DNA from: Xiphophorus maculatus
Lineage: Eukaryota; Chordata; Actinopteri; Cyprinodontiformes; Poeciliidae
Length of the DNA: 64,000 nt
Direction: 5' to 3'
Assembly (NCBI RefSeq): GCF_002775205.1
Contig: NC_036447.1
Span: 5,878,501-5,942,500, forward strand
Position numbers and translations under genes: made by a program. The notes beneath the pieces are model-generated. The model had not been told where the DNA came from, ran no database searches, and saw only the letters and a program-made list of their open reading frames with translations. Below, in pieces: positions 1-13,113 of the stretch (its first letter is position 1; every line of letters begins with the position of its first letter).

Positions 1-75
1 GAACCGTTCAGCAGTCCTGAAGTGGCGGACACTGATGAAAAAAATACTAAAACCTTTGGTGAAGATGACGGAGTA

Positions 76-315
76 CTAGGGCCACACTAAGAAATAAAAT
101 AAATAAATAAATAAAAGAAATTACAAGAATAAACTCATAAAATTACCATAATAAAGTCATAATATTACAAATTTATTCTGGTAATATTATGACTTTACTA
201 TCGAAATATTATGACTTTACTATGACATTATGCTCATATTATTTCCACTTTATTCTTGTACAACTTTATTCTCGTAATTTTATTTGTTGATTTATTTTAT
301 TAGTATGGCCCTAAC
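76..315. mobile_element. Palindromic MITE with TAGGGCCA termini
   Basis: The left end TAGGGCCACACTAA is matched in reverse complement by the right end TTAGTATGGCCCTA. The interior is also largely self-complementary and contains the phrase AATATTATGACTTTACTAT twice in tandem. About 240 bp, no coding capacity. A related element is at 7284-7815. Confidence 0.75.
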
Positions 316-1106
316 ACTCCATTATAGTTGGAACTGTGAGAAAGAAATCAAATCTTATGTGGGATAAGATACAATATTACATATGTTTCAATAATGAAAA
401 GAAGGAAGGGATTGTGGTGAAAATGTATTGTCAGGTAATATATTATAACATGAACATCAGATTAATAAAGTCATTATATACATTACCTGATGATAAAATG
501 TTCCACCCCAGAACTCATGGCCAACTGAAACCCAAAGGTTTGAGGCACCATTTATGCTAAATGAACATAATAATTATTGATAGTGATTAAAAATGAGAAT
601 AACATTTGAAAAGTTGATGTTTTGTTACGTATTTTGGAGCAGTGTCTGTGGATTTTCAAAGGGGGCCCAGCCAGATGCCAATGCTGTTTGGGGGGCCATA
701 GCATGGGAAGTTTGGGAACCCCAGGTCTATGTATCTGTGAGACCTCCTCTGTGTCTGCTCTGCTTTATAACTGACTGTTAGATGATCAAGGAAGTGCCTG
801 TAAAACATATTGCGCCCACTGAGAGCACTGTGGCCGGAGCGGGTTCAACTCAGAACATTTTTTGTTTCTTTTGTCAGTCCTGGGTAGTTCAGACTCTTCA
901 GCCACTACAGTGGTTATTATCTGATAAAACATTTATGTAGATGCAGCCCTAACAAATGCACTAAAACACATTTAAGGCAAGGATTCTGCTATCAAGGTCA
1001 AATCCACTCATTTACACACATGTGAGAAAGTCTCTCTTTTAACACAGCAGGAGCATTCAGTTCTGCTTCTCAATGTCTTTCACCTACTTTCTCTGTCGTT
1101 CTTTCT

Positions 1107-1144
1107 CACACACACGCACGCACGCACGCACACACACACACACG
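1107..1144. repeat. CA / CACG microsatellite
   Basis: An alternating CA run with an internal CACG tetranucleotide block, inside a tenm3 intron. Confidence 0.9.
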
Positions 1145-1805
1145 CCTTCACCCCTATACATGCGTGTCTAACTTTTTTTTCAAGCAGCCAACTAGTTGGG
1201 TGCCCTTTGCCGACTGCAGCACAGCATGAGCGGAGCCCTGCTGACTCGGCCTCTGTTGATCAATCAACACCTACTAATGGGGAAGGAGATGAAAGAGGGA
1301 GAGAAGGAGATGTGGATGGAGGGAAAATGGAGAAAATATATAGAGACAGGGGATGGATGGGAGGGGTGCTTATATGGGATGTAGGGGCCAGTAATAAGAT
1401 CACTGTATCAGGGCTGTTTAACCCAAATGCAGGAAATGACACAATCTCAATTCATGGCCTGCATATTGAACTCATTACTGTGGATCACCAGCAGGAAAAA
1501 TGGGTCTTCAAAAGCGCATATATTTTTCATGTGGTGTTAACATGAGATTGTATTAGGACAGCTCGGATGTTTGTGTGAATGAGGGGTGGCCCAGCGCTCA
1601 TTCCTCCATTTTTTAGCTTTTGTTTGCCCAGGCTTCCTGTGGCTCTTTTGAAGTATTTCCATGGGCATTGTTGCATTCAGCACTCATTTTAGGTCTAGTT
1701 TGTAGGTTCATGCTAACATTTTGTACTTTTTGTGTCTGCAAAACCCAAATACAATTCACATGTGACTTATAGTAAAAAATCCACTAAATTGAATGGAGGG
1801 AAATG

Positions 1806-1999
<194 letters not shown>

Positions 2000-4675
2000 G
2001 TTTGTGCCGTATAGATAGCATTCGATGCGGCTTGCTTTCAAAATGGCGGCTGTGTTTTAATAATTCAAGCTCACCGCAGGAGGCCTCTCTTTGATGTTTC
2101 ACTTTGAAGAACTAGTTCATCCCCTTCCTTCACTCTGTTTGCCGTCTCATGGGTCCGTCACCTGTCACAAAGTCAGCCTGTGAAGCTCATTCCTCCTTAT
2201 CTTTACTCACTCTTTCTCCTCTTTCATCAAAAATCTTCCATCCTTCCATATCTGTTATTTCCACTTTGCATGGAGTAAATAGCTCAGCGCTCATGGCTAC
2301 GTGTTTTCTTTCTCTCTTTCTGTGTCTGTCTCCCACATATTTACATTCCAGCGTATCAGATTTGAAGGCCTGTGCTTTTAGCCTTTAACTGTTGCAAAGA
2401 TTATAACAGCATTATTTATTTATGACCAGTATATTTTCTTAGAAACCGCTGCTGTTTTTTTTGCTCATTTCAAAGCTAAGGTACAGACTGATACCATAAA
2501 AAGAATAGTAAAGAAGGATGTGTCTTAACTGGTTTTTAATCTTTTCATTTCTTTTATGCTGAATTTTCCAGTAATGATCAGTGGAACGGTTTCAAGGAGC
2601 AGTCATAAGTTTAGATGCATGCATCTTTGGCACTAATCTGTATTCATCTTTGGCTTTTTTAATGATGAACAGCTACTTTACCACACTGGAAGGATTATAC
2701 AACATCTGACTCCAATATGTCCAAATACCAGCCTTAGAAAGTTGCAGAAAAACTACACACTTTTTTTAGTCAACAGCAAATGCCAGGCAAAATTCTGTCA
2801 CTACATAAATATTCCTCTTGGCAGAAATGGTAGAAGTCAGTTATTTACTTTTTTCCAGACTTACATTTCAAGTCATTACATTCCCAGTGTAGTAGAGAAT
2901 ACCAGTAGCTTAATATTAACCTGTTTTTTCCATCCAAAAGCCGGTTTCTATGTTCCTGTGTGATTTGACCTGCAGCTGTTGATTTGAGAAAAAGTTGAAT
3001 AAGTTGTTCAACTTTTTCTCGAAGTAGTCCTCCTTTTTTTCCTATTCTGTCCACTCTATGCAATGCACGAGTATAAAACAAAACCCTCAGCATGATGGCA
3101 ACACCACCATGGTTCACACTTTGACGTTTGACACCATGATCTTTACTTTGTTGTACCTTACATCTAATTCTTTGCCTCATGTGACCGTAAACATTTTCGC
3201 CAGAAGGCTTCCGACTTGTAAATGTGGGGAGCTACATGTTTTAGTTCAGGTTTTAGGTGTCTACTTTAGATTAGAAATTTATTGTTGAAGTTTGGGGTTT
3301 ATGAGAGCCTTACTGTAGAACAACTTGTGGTTCCAGGTTGGTCCCTAAACAGACTGACCAATTTCCCTCCACCGTTTGGGTGAGATAAGAAAACTTTGAC
3401 ACAGTTTGTTGTTCAAAGAAGACGATGATCCCGACATCACATCAAAGCCTGTTTTTAATGAACCATATTAATATTAGGTTTCTGGAATTACGTTTAAATG
3501 GGTGGACTTATTAAACAACAATTTATAAAGCAGCTCTGCCAGTTCTAATAATATCCTACAGCTTTTCGTGATTCTGCGATTGCGGAAATTCAACAGATCC
3601 CTGCATTTTGAAATGTTTTTTTGCAACGGCGCATTATTTGTGAGTTTACTACAATGTTTTTTACTGTCAAAAACATTGGGTTTGAAGGTGGCAGTATTTC
3701 ATACTTTTACTTGTCTGCTGTTTCAAGTTTATTTAATGTCTGTGTTTGATAAAGTTCAACAAAAATTGAACTAAGTGCTTTTAAGAACAAGCCTGTTCTC
3801 CTCTTTTTCTTCTGTATGTAGATTTTGCAAGGGGTTTAATTAGATAAAAATATCGCAAAATTACTTGCAAATATTTCTAAAGCATCATCACAAAGTCAGT
3901 GATTTTGATTGCAAGATGGTTAAATATATCACCATAATTAATCCCATGAGTACATAAAGCATGTGATTTGTCTGCAATTTGTACATTTAAACATTTGCAC
4001 CCAGTTCTTGTTTATAAAATCCATTTCAGTTTTACATTTCATAATTTTACCCTGGAAAAGAAAACAGCTGAAATACTTGATTAAAAGCTCCAAGCTAACA
4101 TGGAATCCATTCTCAGTGCGACTGTATGTAAACTCCTGACAAGCACTGTATATGTGCATACCAGGACAAACTAATGCAGTTTTTGTGAAAAGGCCTTGAG
4201 TGTCAACTTGTTCGTAGCACCAAAGTTGCCGTTGGCAGAATGAGCAGAGTGTGTGTGAAGTAGGAGCTCAGAAAGGACAGAAAGATCATCAAGTAACATT
4301 TAATTACTGACAGCCTCCGGGTCAATTTATTTCTGTATTTATTCATTGCAAAATATCATTAAACTCGAATGGAGTAAGTTTTGGCAAGCAGTAAGCATAA
4401 GATTGAAGACCTGCAGATGGAGGCTTTCTTCACAAAGGGGTAAATGGCCAGGTGGTTCGACATCTGCACATTCTTCATCTGTCCAAGTTCCTCTGTTGTT
4501 TTAAGAAGGCACTGCAAAATATTCAAATATAATTATATAGCTAAATGCACCAAGTTTATTGATAGCAGTAGAAAGAGCCTAATGTCAACTCATCCAATCA
4601 GCTTTAATTTTACATCTGCTGCTCTTCTTGTTCTCATTAACTCTTAAAGTGATCTCAATTTTTTTTCTTTTCTAG

Positions 4676-4747
4676 GTATACTGTACAAGGGCAATGGTGA
4701 GAATGTCTTTATCTCTCAGCAGCCCCCTGTCATCAGCAGCATTATGG
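4676..4747 (+). CDS. tenm3: tenm3 exon a: start of the visible NHL region
   Basis: 72 nt, enters with 2 nt of a split Gly codon and leaves with 1 nt. Acceptor ttttctag, donor gtaagt. It encodes [16 protein letters not shown] followed by PPVISSIMG, a segment strongly conserved in all vertebrate teneurins just before the beta-propeller. It is too short to stand out as an open frame and was found by homology and splice sites. Confidence 0.92.
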
Positions 4748-7700
4748 GTAAGTATACATTATTTTAACATCTTAACATTGTGATAAAGTATTATCCTCTG
4801 AGGTTTCTTATGGGGTTTTCTTTCTTTCCAATTTAATGTTTCACATCAGCAGGTAAATCTTAATTTGGCCAAAATAACCTAAGTGAACACATAAATTAGT
4901 TTTCAGATGAGGCTTTCATTTAAATGAAAGTTGAATATTTGTGAAATCCTGAGTTAACTGTGACAAACTAAATTTTTTTGAAAAGCCGAGGTCATTTCAC
5001 TGTTTGACCTCTGAGATAATAAAAAAAAAAACCTGTCTGGCAGCAGGGAATAGATTACATGATTACCTCAAAAAGTAATAAACCATGCCCTGAAAACAAA
5101 ACACAAAGGAAGTATCACTTCTAATCACAACGCACAATAGCTGTGCCATTACAAACGTGTAAAACTCTGTTACTATTTAGCAAATGTCGAAAAGACGCAA
5201 TTTCACAATTGCAGTGTTGTCATTAGATAGGAAACACAATTAAAATCAAGTTTGTTCATTCAATAAGTTACTAAAAAACATGCTGCGCCACGATCCTCTT
5301 ACCACTTCCTGTCGTCTTGTCTTTTCCACCAGTAGTAACATCCGGTTGTTGATTTCGACTTATGTGATGCGATGAAAGTGTCTCCATTGCAGTTTTGCAA
5401 AATTTTGATGCAGCCAAAAAAAAACACTGTGTAAAACTTTATAACAAAAAATGAGAGTTTTCTCGAAATTGGGGCTTTTCTATTAAGCAAATTTATTTTT
5501 ATACTTACAATATCAGGGCTTTTGTCTGACATTAAAAAGTTTGATGCTCTGGAATATTTAAATTAGAGATGCAAACAATTAATCTACTCACGGTTAATTG
5601 TTGCTTAATGGTTTATTACGTTAAAATTAGTTTCAATCAGATAAACTAATATCGTTCTTTTAGTGTAGTAGTTTGGCCTCCATCCAGGAGAGGCCGCTGC
5701 AGGGAATTTTTGCGCTGAGCCAGTTGATACAGGAAAAGATAAATGGTGCAAACAAAGTCTGGTGTGGGATGTAAATAGGATTTTATTCAAACATAATCAC
5801 TCGGCAAGCTCCTTAAGTTTCATAGCGCTCATTTAGCCGAAGTACTGCATGACAGAGCAGCGTTAGCATACTATGAAAAGACGGTTGGCCATCTTGACAT
5901 AAGAAAATAGCCGCTTATCATTTAATTGTTAGTTGATCGATAAGATAAATCAACTTTAGATCAACTCAATTAATAACTTCCATTCCTAATTTAAATAGGA
6001 CAAAACAGCAAAGGAAATAAAAATAAATTAATAGAACTGTATTTGTTGATGAGTTGAATGATTTCTCTGGTAAAACTAAATATTTCACTGACTAAAACTG
6101 ACTGTGAATCTCAGGAAACGGTCGGCGACGCAGCATCTCCTGCCCCAGCTGTAACGGCCAGGCAGAGGGCAACAAGCTGCTGGCGCCTCTGGCCCTCGCT
6201 TGTGGAGCGGATGGCAGCATTTTTGTCGGGGACTTCAACTACATCAGGAGGATCTTCCCCTCTGGGAACGTTAGCAGTGTGATGGAGCTCAGGTAACAAC
6301 GGAGGGAGGAACACTGGTTCTTCCTAACTTCTTAAAACAGGGCAAACTCCACCTTAGTATCCTACAAAGAAAGCTCTAACTGCAGTACTTTAAAGTCAAA
6401 CGCTTCCAAATCCACGGCTTCATCCATGTTTGTACGGTTCAGATGATCCATGCTCACGCTTCGTGTTGAGTGTTTGTTTCTTAGATCTCAAACCCTAACA
6501 TTCATCTGAAATCTTTCTTCTAATGATTTCTATGAAGCATGATTTCAGTCTGTTGTGTTGTCTGTTTCTCAGTGATTTCTCCTGTAAGTCAATCAATCAA
6601 GCTGTCGACTAACTCATGTCTCTTCTGTGTTTCCTTGCCTTTGCTTGCACTGTGTTAAAGAAACAAAGATTTCAGGCATAGGTAAGAGGGGATAAATATT
6701 TTCACCTGTTTTTTTTTTACCCTTTTTCTTTTTACTGTGCTGTCAGCTCATTTTAAATATCAGATTCTTCTCTGTCAATTTTTTTGGCTTACATTTGTCT
6801 GCAATGGCCACATTTTACTCAGCAGAGTAAAACAAACATGTAATTGACTTTGTCAGGACTATGAGAAGGAGCCTTGAAATAAGATGCTGTCATCTTGCTT
6901 TTTTCCTGATTCCTTTCTCCTTTGCTGTCACTCCCTTTCTTCCTCTTGTCTTGACCTGTTTTCACACAAAATCAAGCCCCATCGACTGCTTGTCAGCTCA
7001 GATGAACAGCAAAGCATCGCTTTAGTTTCAGCTCTTAGCAAGGAGATCCCGGAAGGAGAGAAATTGGTGGTTTGGCAAAAGGTTTTGTTTGTAACTGGTC
7101 TCCTTGTTTCTCCTCTGTGCTTTGTCCTCTTTAATAAAATAAGTCTAAGTCTTCGGAGCAGTCACATTATGTAGATGGCTTATTGTAGATGGCTTATCGT
7201 AGATGGCGCACAAGTAAAAGAATAAGAATGCAAGGGAATGAAAAGGTAAAAATAAAAGACTGCACTCATTTATATGGAAGAGGATTAGGAAAGATAATTC
7301 TGACTTTTTCTCAGAATTCTGAATTTTATTTCAGAATTCTGAAATAAATAATTATTTCTGAAATAATATTATTCTTTATTATTTTAGAATTTTAAAATTC
7401 TGCTAAACTTTTAGAGTTTTATTTCAGAATTCTGACTTTTTTCAGAATTCTAAGATTCTGGCACTAAATTGAGAATTATGAGAACTGAACTTAATCTCAG
7501 AATTCTGACAATATGGCAATGTAATTCAGCAATGACGATGTAATTCTGACAAAGAAACTGATAATGTAGCAAACGCCGTTTGATCACCTGCTAAATCAGG
7601 CTGCTACTCCTTTTTTCTTTTCTATTTTTTTTAAACATGTCAAAATTTTAGCACCAATTCTGAATTTAATCTCAGAATCATGACTTTTTTCTCAGACTAT

Positions 7701-10700
7701 TGACTTTTTTCAGAATTTTTTTTCTCACCATTCTGACTTAAATCTTCTGATACCAATAGTCAGGAATCTGAGATTAAAGTCATAATTCTTTTTTTCAGTG
7801 GCCCTAATCCTTAATCCACATATTTAAGTTAGTGAGATTTAAGTGACTAAGAATGGAAAAAATGATTATAGGTTTATAAAATATTGAATGTTGGGACACT
7901 ATATGTTTTAAGTTACTTCTCTTTGTACTTTAAAGACACCATATTTTGTGGCATATTTAAAGTAAATGTAGAACTCCATCTCTGCCACCTCTTTGTTCCT
8001 AAACAGAGAGATCTCGTTGCTTCGGTCATTTGCCACAATACTTTAAAAGTAAAACCACCTTTGACCAGATAAAAGGGTTTAGATGTAAGGTGCACAGCTG
8101 GAGTCTGTATGATTTAAAGAACAAATTCCGGTTGGGTACAAACTGTTACACAGCTGCCACACTATCACATATCCACCTTGAGTTTCAATGGCTGACAGTG
8201 AAAATCCCCATGAAGACACAGTTATATAGTGAATAATGTTCCAGAAGCGCCTTTCAAAGAAACTGATAATGTAGCAAATGTCGTTTGATCACCTGCTAAG
8301 TCAAGCTGCTAGTCCTTTTTTCTTTTCTTTTTTTTTCAAACATGTCAAAATTTTAACATCATGAGCATCACAACTCTTACTATCTGTATGTCATGCAATC
8401 AGAGATTAAAGCAAGCTGATATGTAAGCTCTGACAGGTGATGTGACGCATCCTCAGATTTAATTGTGAAAAATTTCAGTGATGTTTGGAAACTAAGCTGC
8501 TAATGGCCCATAACAATCTGTTCATGTTAACAGTAGTTTCTTAATATTAACCTCACGGATGTTCAACCTCTTAACTTACCTATGTTTTCACTGCTATCAT
8601 CTGATTATGAAAATATCATCACATTCTATCCATCTTTTTTCAGAAATTGAACATTGTCTCTCATTTATGAACTATACTTTGCTCTTAATGTACTTTAGAG
8701 TCTATTTTGGAGTTTACTGCTTGGACTAGTAAACAAAAGTTGTACGTTGTCGTCACCATAATATACGTTGGCTTTTGTTCTTCCTCTAAAAGTCAGTGGA
8801 CTCAGTTTCACGTCCCGTCTGTGTCGTGTTTCAGGTCAAGTTTTGCTTTGGAATAGATATGTGGCAACTTTCAGCCTTTGTTCTGTTATTCTGTTGTTTT
8901 ACTTCCTGCCATCTTGAATACTCTGTCTTCTTTTGCTTTATCCTTCGTGTTTTCCTTTACTCATTTTTCCAAGCCCCATTCTTTCAGTGTCTCCTAAGAT
9001 GACTCATTTGCTCTGCACCCTTCACCCCTTTTCACACTCCATCAGTGCCTTCTTCCTTTCTTTTCCTTTCTCACTTTTGCGTCTTTGATTTTTTTTTTTT
9101 GCTTCAGTCCTTGCCTCCATTTCCCCTTCAGTGTTTTACTGAGCCCTGACATGTTTGGGTAATAGAGTGCTTTCCACATGTCAGCATCCTCTTTCAGCTC
9201 CAAATAGATTCACGTTGTGAGAAATCTTTTAAAGAGAAATTTCATTCTTTATCCTGAGAAACATTCTGTTCTGTTGACATGTTGGAATATGAAGCGGAAG
9301 AGACGCGTAAAAGGTGAAGTAATCAAATATAAAACTTGGAGCTGAAGTTGTCAACATGTCATTGCTTTCCATTCACAGATGTGATTTGTAGATAGGTAAA
9401 CATATATCCTCTGCCTTCTTTTTGAACTCTGATACATATCTAAACACACACTTTTTTTTACGTTTAATTAAGTCTTCTTTCCCAATGCTAGTAGCATGGT
9501 TTCTATCTCAGTTTTTTCTTTTTTTAGGTAATAGATTGTGTTGTCTTCAGCTTTAGATTGTTTCCTAATAGGACATTTCAGTCCACATAAAGCCTTGTGT
9601 TGTTCCTCAGTTGTTTTAAACCTGCCTGTTTATTTTTAGCTGTCCTAATTAACACCCTGTCATCATCTGCTGATAGTTACTGACCACTGGGACTCGAGGC
9701 CAGAGGCCAAAACACACACACAGCCCTTACATGACAGTGCAGCGGGCCTCCTCAAACTGTGTTACAGAAAAGTGATAGCACTCATTAAATCAAAGACACA
9801 GCTATTTTTAACTATAGCACTTTGTCTTTTAAAAGTGTTGAGGAATTTAAAGAGCTGGCAGAAATGCATACTTCCCTCATCTCTGCCAGATCTTCTCCAC
9901 CAGCGTTTAGCTCATGATTCTGCCAGTTTATAAAAATTTATTTGGAGACAAAGCTGTTTTATTTAGCAGCTTAACATTGGTGCTTTGTAAAACAAGCCTC
10001 GAAAACATTGGATGACATTCTTGTAATCATTGGCACTTCATTGTTAGGTCAGTAAAAACTGATGCAATCGCTCCACACTACATTGTATGTAAACATCACA
10101 ACTAGGGCTTTGCCGCATCTGGCTTTCATTTTTTTTTTTTTTTTTTTGTTTAAATTCTTTTAGGGATGGACTTTAATTGAATTCAACTGTTGAATCACTA
10201 CATTTTTGTCGAGCTAATTTTTGACAACTGAGATCTCCAGGCACTCTACAGAAAAATGTAATCAGATCAATATTCAGTTACAACCATTCTGATCCAGTCC
10301 TAGTTATAAATTAAGTTAATTTTAGAATAGAATCCCAATTGTTTAAAAGCATGTGGCAACAGTAGAGCAGATAAACTCCATTTTAACGAGAAGAGATCTC
10401 CAGAAGAACCCAATGAGCCTCCGGTTTTTCCACATTACATTTACACTTTAAATGAGATGCTTAGGCCTCTCACAATAACAAATTTTGCTGGACAATAAAT
10501 TGTCCCAGAAGTTATTGCAATGAACGATAATATTGTTGTTTTGAAATCATTTTCAACGGTTTCTGGCAATGGCATAATAATGCAAGAACACACTCTCAAA
10601 GATCAATAAACTTTAAATTCTAATGAACATTTAACAGTGGCACTGGAAGACTTTTTAAATGTCCAGCATAAATAAACTGAACAACAGAAACATCAAATAA

Positions 10701-13038
10701 AATTAATTAGGACGTCTCTGTAAACAAAAAATGGCTAGTTGAGACCAAAGCACCAGACTGAAGACTTCAGTCATCCAGTTTCTGGTAGAAAGAGGGAGAA
10801 ACAAGAAAAATGATAAATAATACAAATGGAAATTATTGAGCTAGTGTTAATTTATCATGTGATTAATTGATTTATTGCAACATGCCTAGAGATGCTGACT
10901 ATCTCATTCAGTTAATCTGTTTGTCCTATAGAAAAGTTTAAACATTATTGCCTTCTCCACCAAAGCTAACTTCATCCCTATACCGTAGAGATTTACTCGT
11001 TTTCTTCAGGCTGTCATTTTTGCATGTTGCATTGGGATGGCACCAGGCAAATGGTCCAGCATCTTATTCTTAGCCAATAGAGATTTGGAATTCCTCACTG
11101 TATCCCACTTTCAGCCAATCATCCACAATCCATTACAGTTTCCCTTTAGCCCACTGGAACCTTGACAAACACTCCTGTTTCTGCCCATTTGTGATTTTCT
11201 TTTGCTGTACGTTTCCCATTTTCCAGCCATACTGCTCAGAGTTTTCTGGCTTGATGTTTCCACGTCCTTTTTGGTCTGCCTAGATGTTGTTTTACAATAG
11301 TCCATTTTGTTTGGAATTGCTTCAGATTTTATATTGTTGGAGCTGACAGCTCTGTTGTTGTGGCCATCAGCCAGATGCAACAGCTTGTTAAGATCTCAAG
11401 CTCTCATTTAGCTGCAGTCTCAGCCGCAGTAGATCTGTGGAGGTATGTGTTTTCTAAAAGCAAAGTGATTCCATCATTATTACTTCTAACCAGAAACAAG
11501 CACCAAGTAATGTGTTGTCATCTCTTGTATTTTTGAAAAGTATACAGCGAAACAACATTGCGTTTTGTGTGGCCGGGGGACACCAATAAAGTAGAGTCTT
11601 GAAAGCAGCAGGATGTGTTGCGTAAAAAGTCATTTATAATATTCATCTGGGCTCCATGTGGGGGTCAGTGATTGACCCTGAGCCTTTCCCTGCATGTCAT
11701 CTCGTTCTGCCCTGCTTCCTGTCAAGCTACGGATTAATGGTGGTAATTAATCGTTTATAATTTATCGTGATTCTTATCGTGATAAGAATTTTCAATTGAT
11801 CATTAATTGATCAATTTCAACTAATGATGTTTATACCCCGTAAAATCATCTGTGTTGTTGAGATTATTAATTTTACTATTTTCTCCATGTTTTTATTTTT
11901 ATTTAGAACATCAATTGATTTCAAAATGTGACTAAATGCAGTTACTGTGTGCAGTTTAGTGAAACAAATCACACTTGTTCATGCGATTTGTGTCCTAAAG
12001 CAGCTATTTAGACATTTTTACAAGATCAGTCGTGTTTGTGAGACTATGATTGCTGTGGCATTCAGTCACCTAAAGTTAGCTTGAGATTACTTTTGTTTTG
12101 ATGTATTTATGTATTTTCAAATAGGTTTATAAAAACAAAAAAACAAGGAGTCAGTAGGAAAGAGGAAACATGTGCATACATAACCAGCAACATAATTAGT
12201 TCACCACTACTTTTCTGTTTGAAAAGGAGGAGGAAGAAGTGAACATTTTTAATTTATTCAATTCAATTTAATTAAATATATCACTTAATGACTCAGTAAT
12301 TATCAAACATTTGTAAATAAAACCTTGTAATAATATTTATGTTCCTGCTCAATGTACTGGGCTAAAGAGTCAACAAATAAATTACATTACATAGACAAAA
12401 TGGCTGCAAACCAACTCATATCAAGACAACATCATCTACATATAATAATAATAGTAATAATCACAATTGTAAACAACAACCAGACATACAGCATCAGAAT
12501 AATTACCAACTTTTCATCATCACAATAGTACCTCAAAATATTGTGACAAAACTTTGAGTCTATTTCTCCCATCCTTACTACGGCTAAATAAAGCACAACA
12601 AATTCTTCAAAATAAAGAAGTTTGATATATTTTCTCCTCACTCTGTGCTTGCTTGTCTGTTACTGTCCTCCACAGCAACAACCCTGCTCACCGCTACTTC
12701 ATGGCCACTGACCCAGTAACCGGACAGCTGTATGTGTCCGACACCAACTCCAGGAGAATTTACCGTCCCAAGATGCTTAGCGGCGCCCGTGACCTCAACA
12801 GTAAGCACAAGCCACAGGAAAAGTCCTGTGTTTGCAGAAATGAAAGCATCCTTCTCCATTATTGTTTGATATTCAGTATTTGGAAAAGTCCTGCAGCAAA
12901 TTCAGTGTGTGTATTTGTGTGTGTGTTCAGGTAATGGAGAAGTCGTGGCTGGCACAGGTGAGCAGTGTCCTCCTTTCGATGAGGCCCGATGTGGTGATGG
13001 GAGAAAAGCTACAGAGGCACAGCTACTGGGACCAAAAG

Positions 13039-13113
<75 letters not shown>

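Larger units (their letters stand above)
6682..12675. other. tenm3 intron (6 kb) after the microexon
   Basis: No coding exon recognised. It contains a MITE with an embedded duplicated segment (7284-7815), that segment's second copy at 8256-8360, one copy of a 415-bp dispersed repeat (10467-10880), and a palindrome-rich AT stretch near 11728-11830 with the inverted repeat ATTCTTATCGTGATAAGAAT. Confidence 0.75.

Noticed and set aside
6884..7174. 96-residue open frame in a tenm3 intron
   Set aside because: No family resemblance, low-complexity hydrophobic composition and no splice or promoter context.
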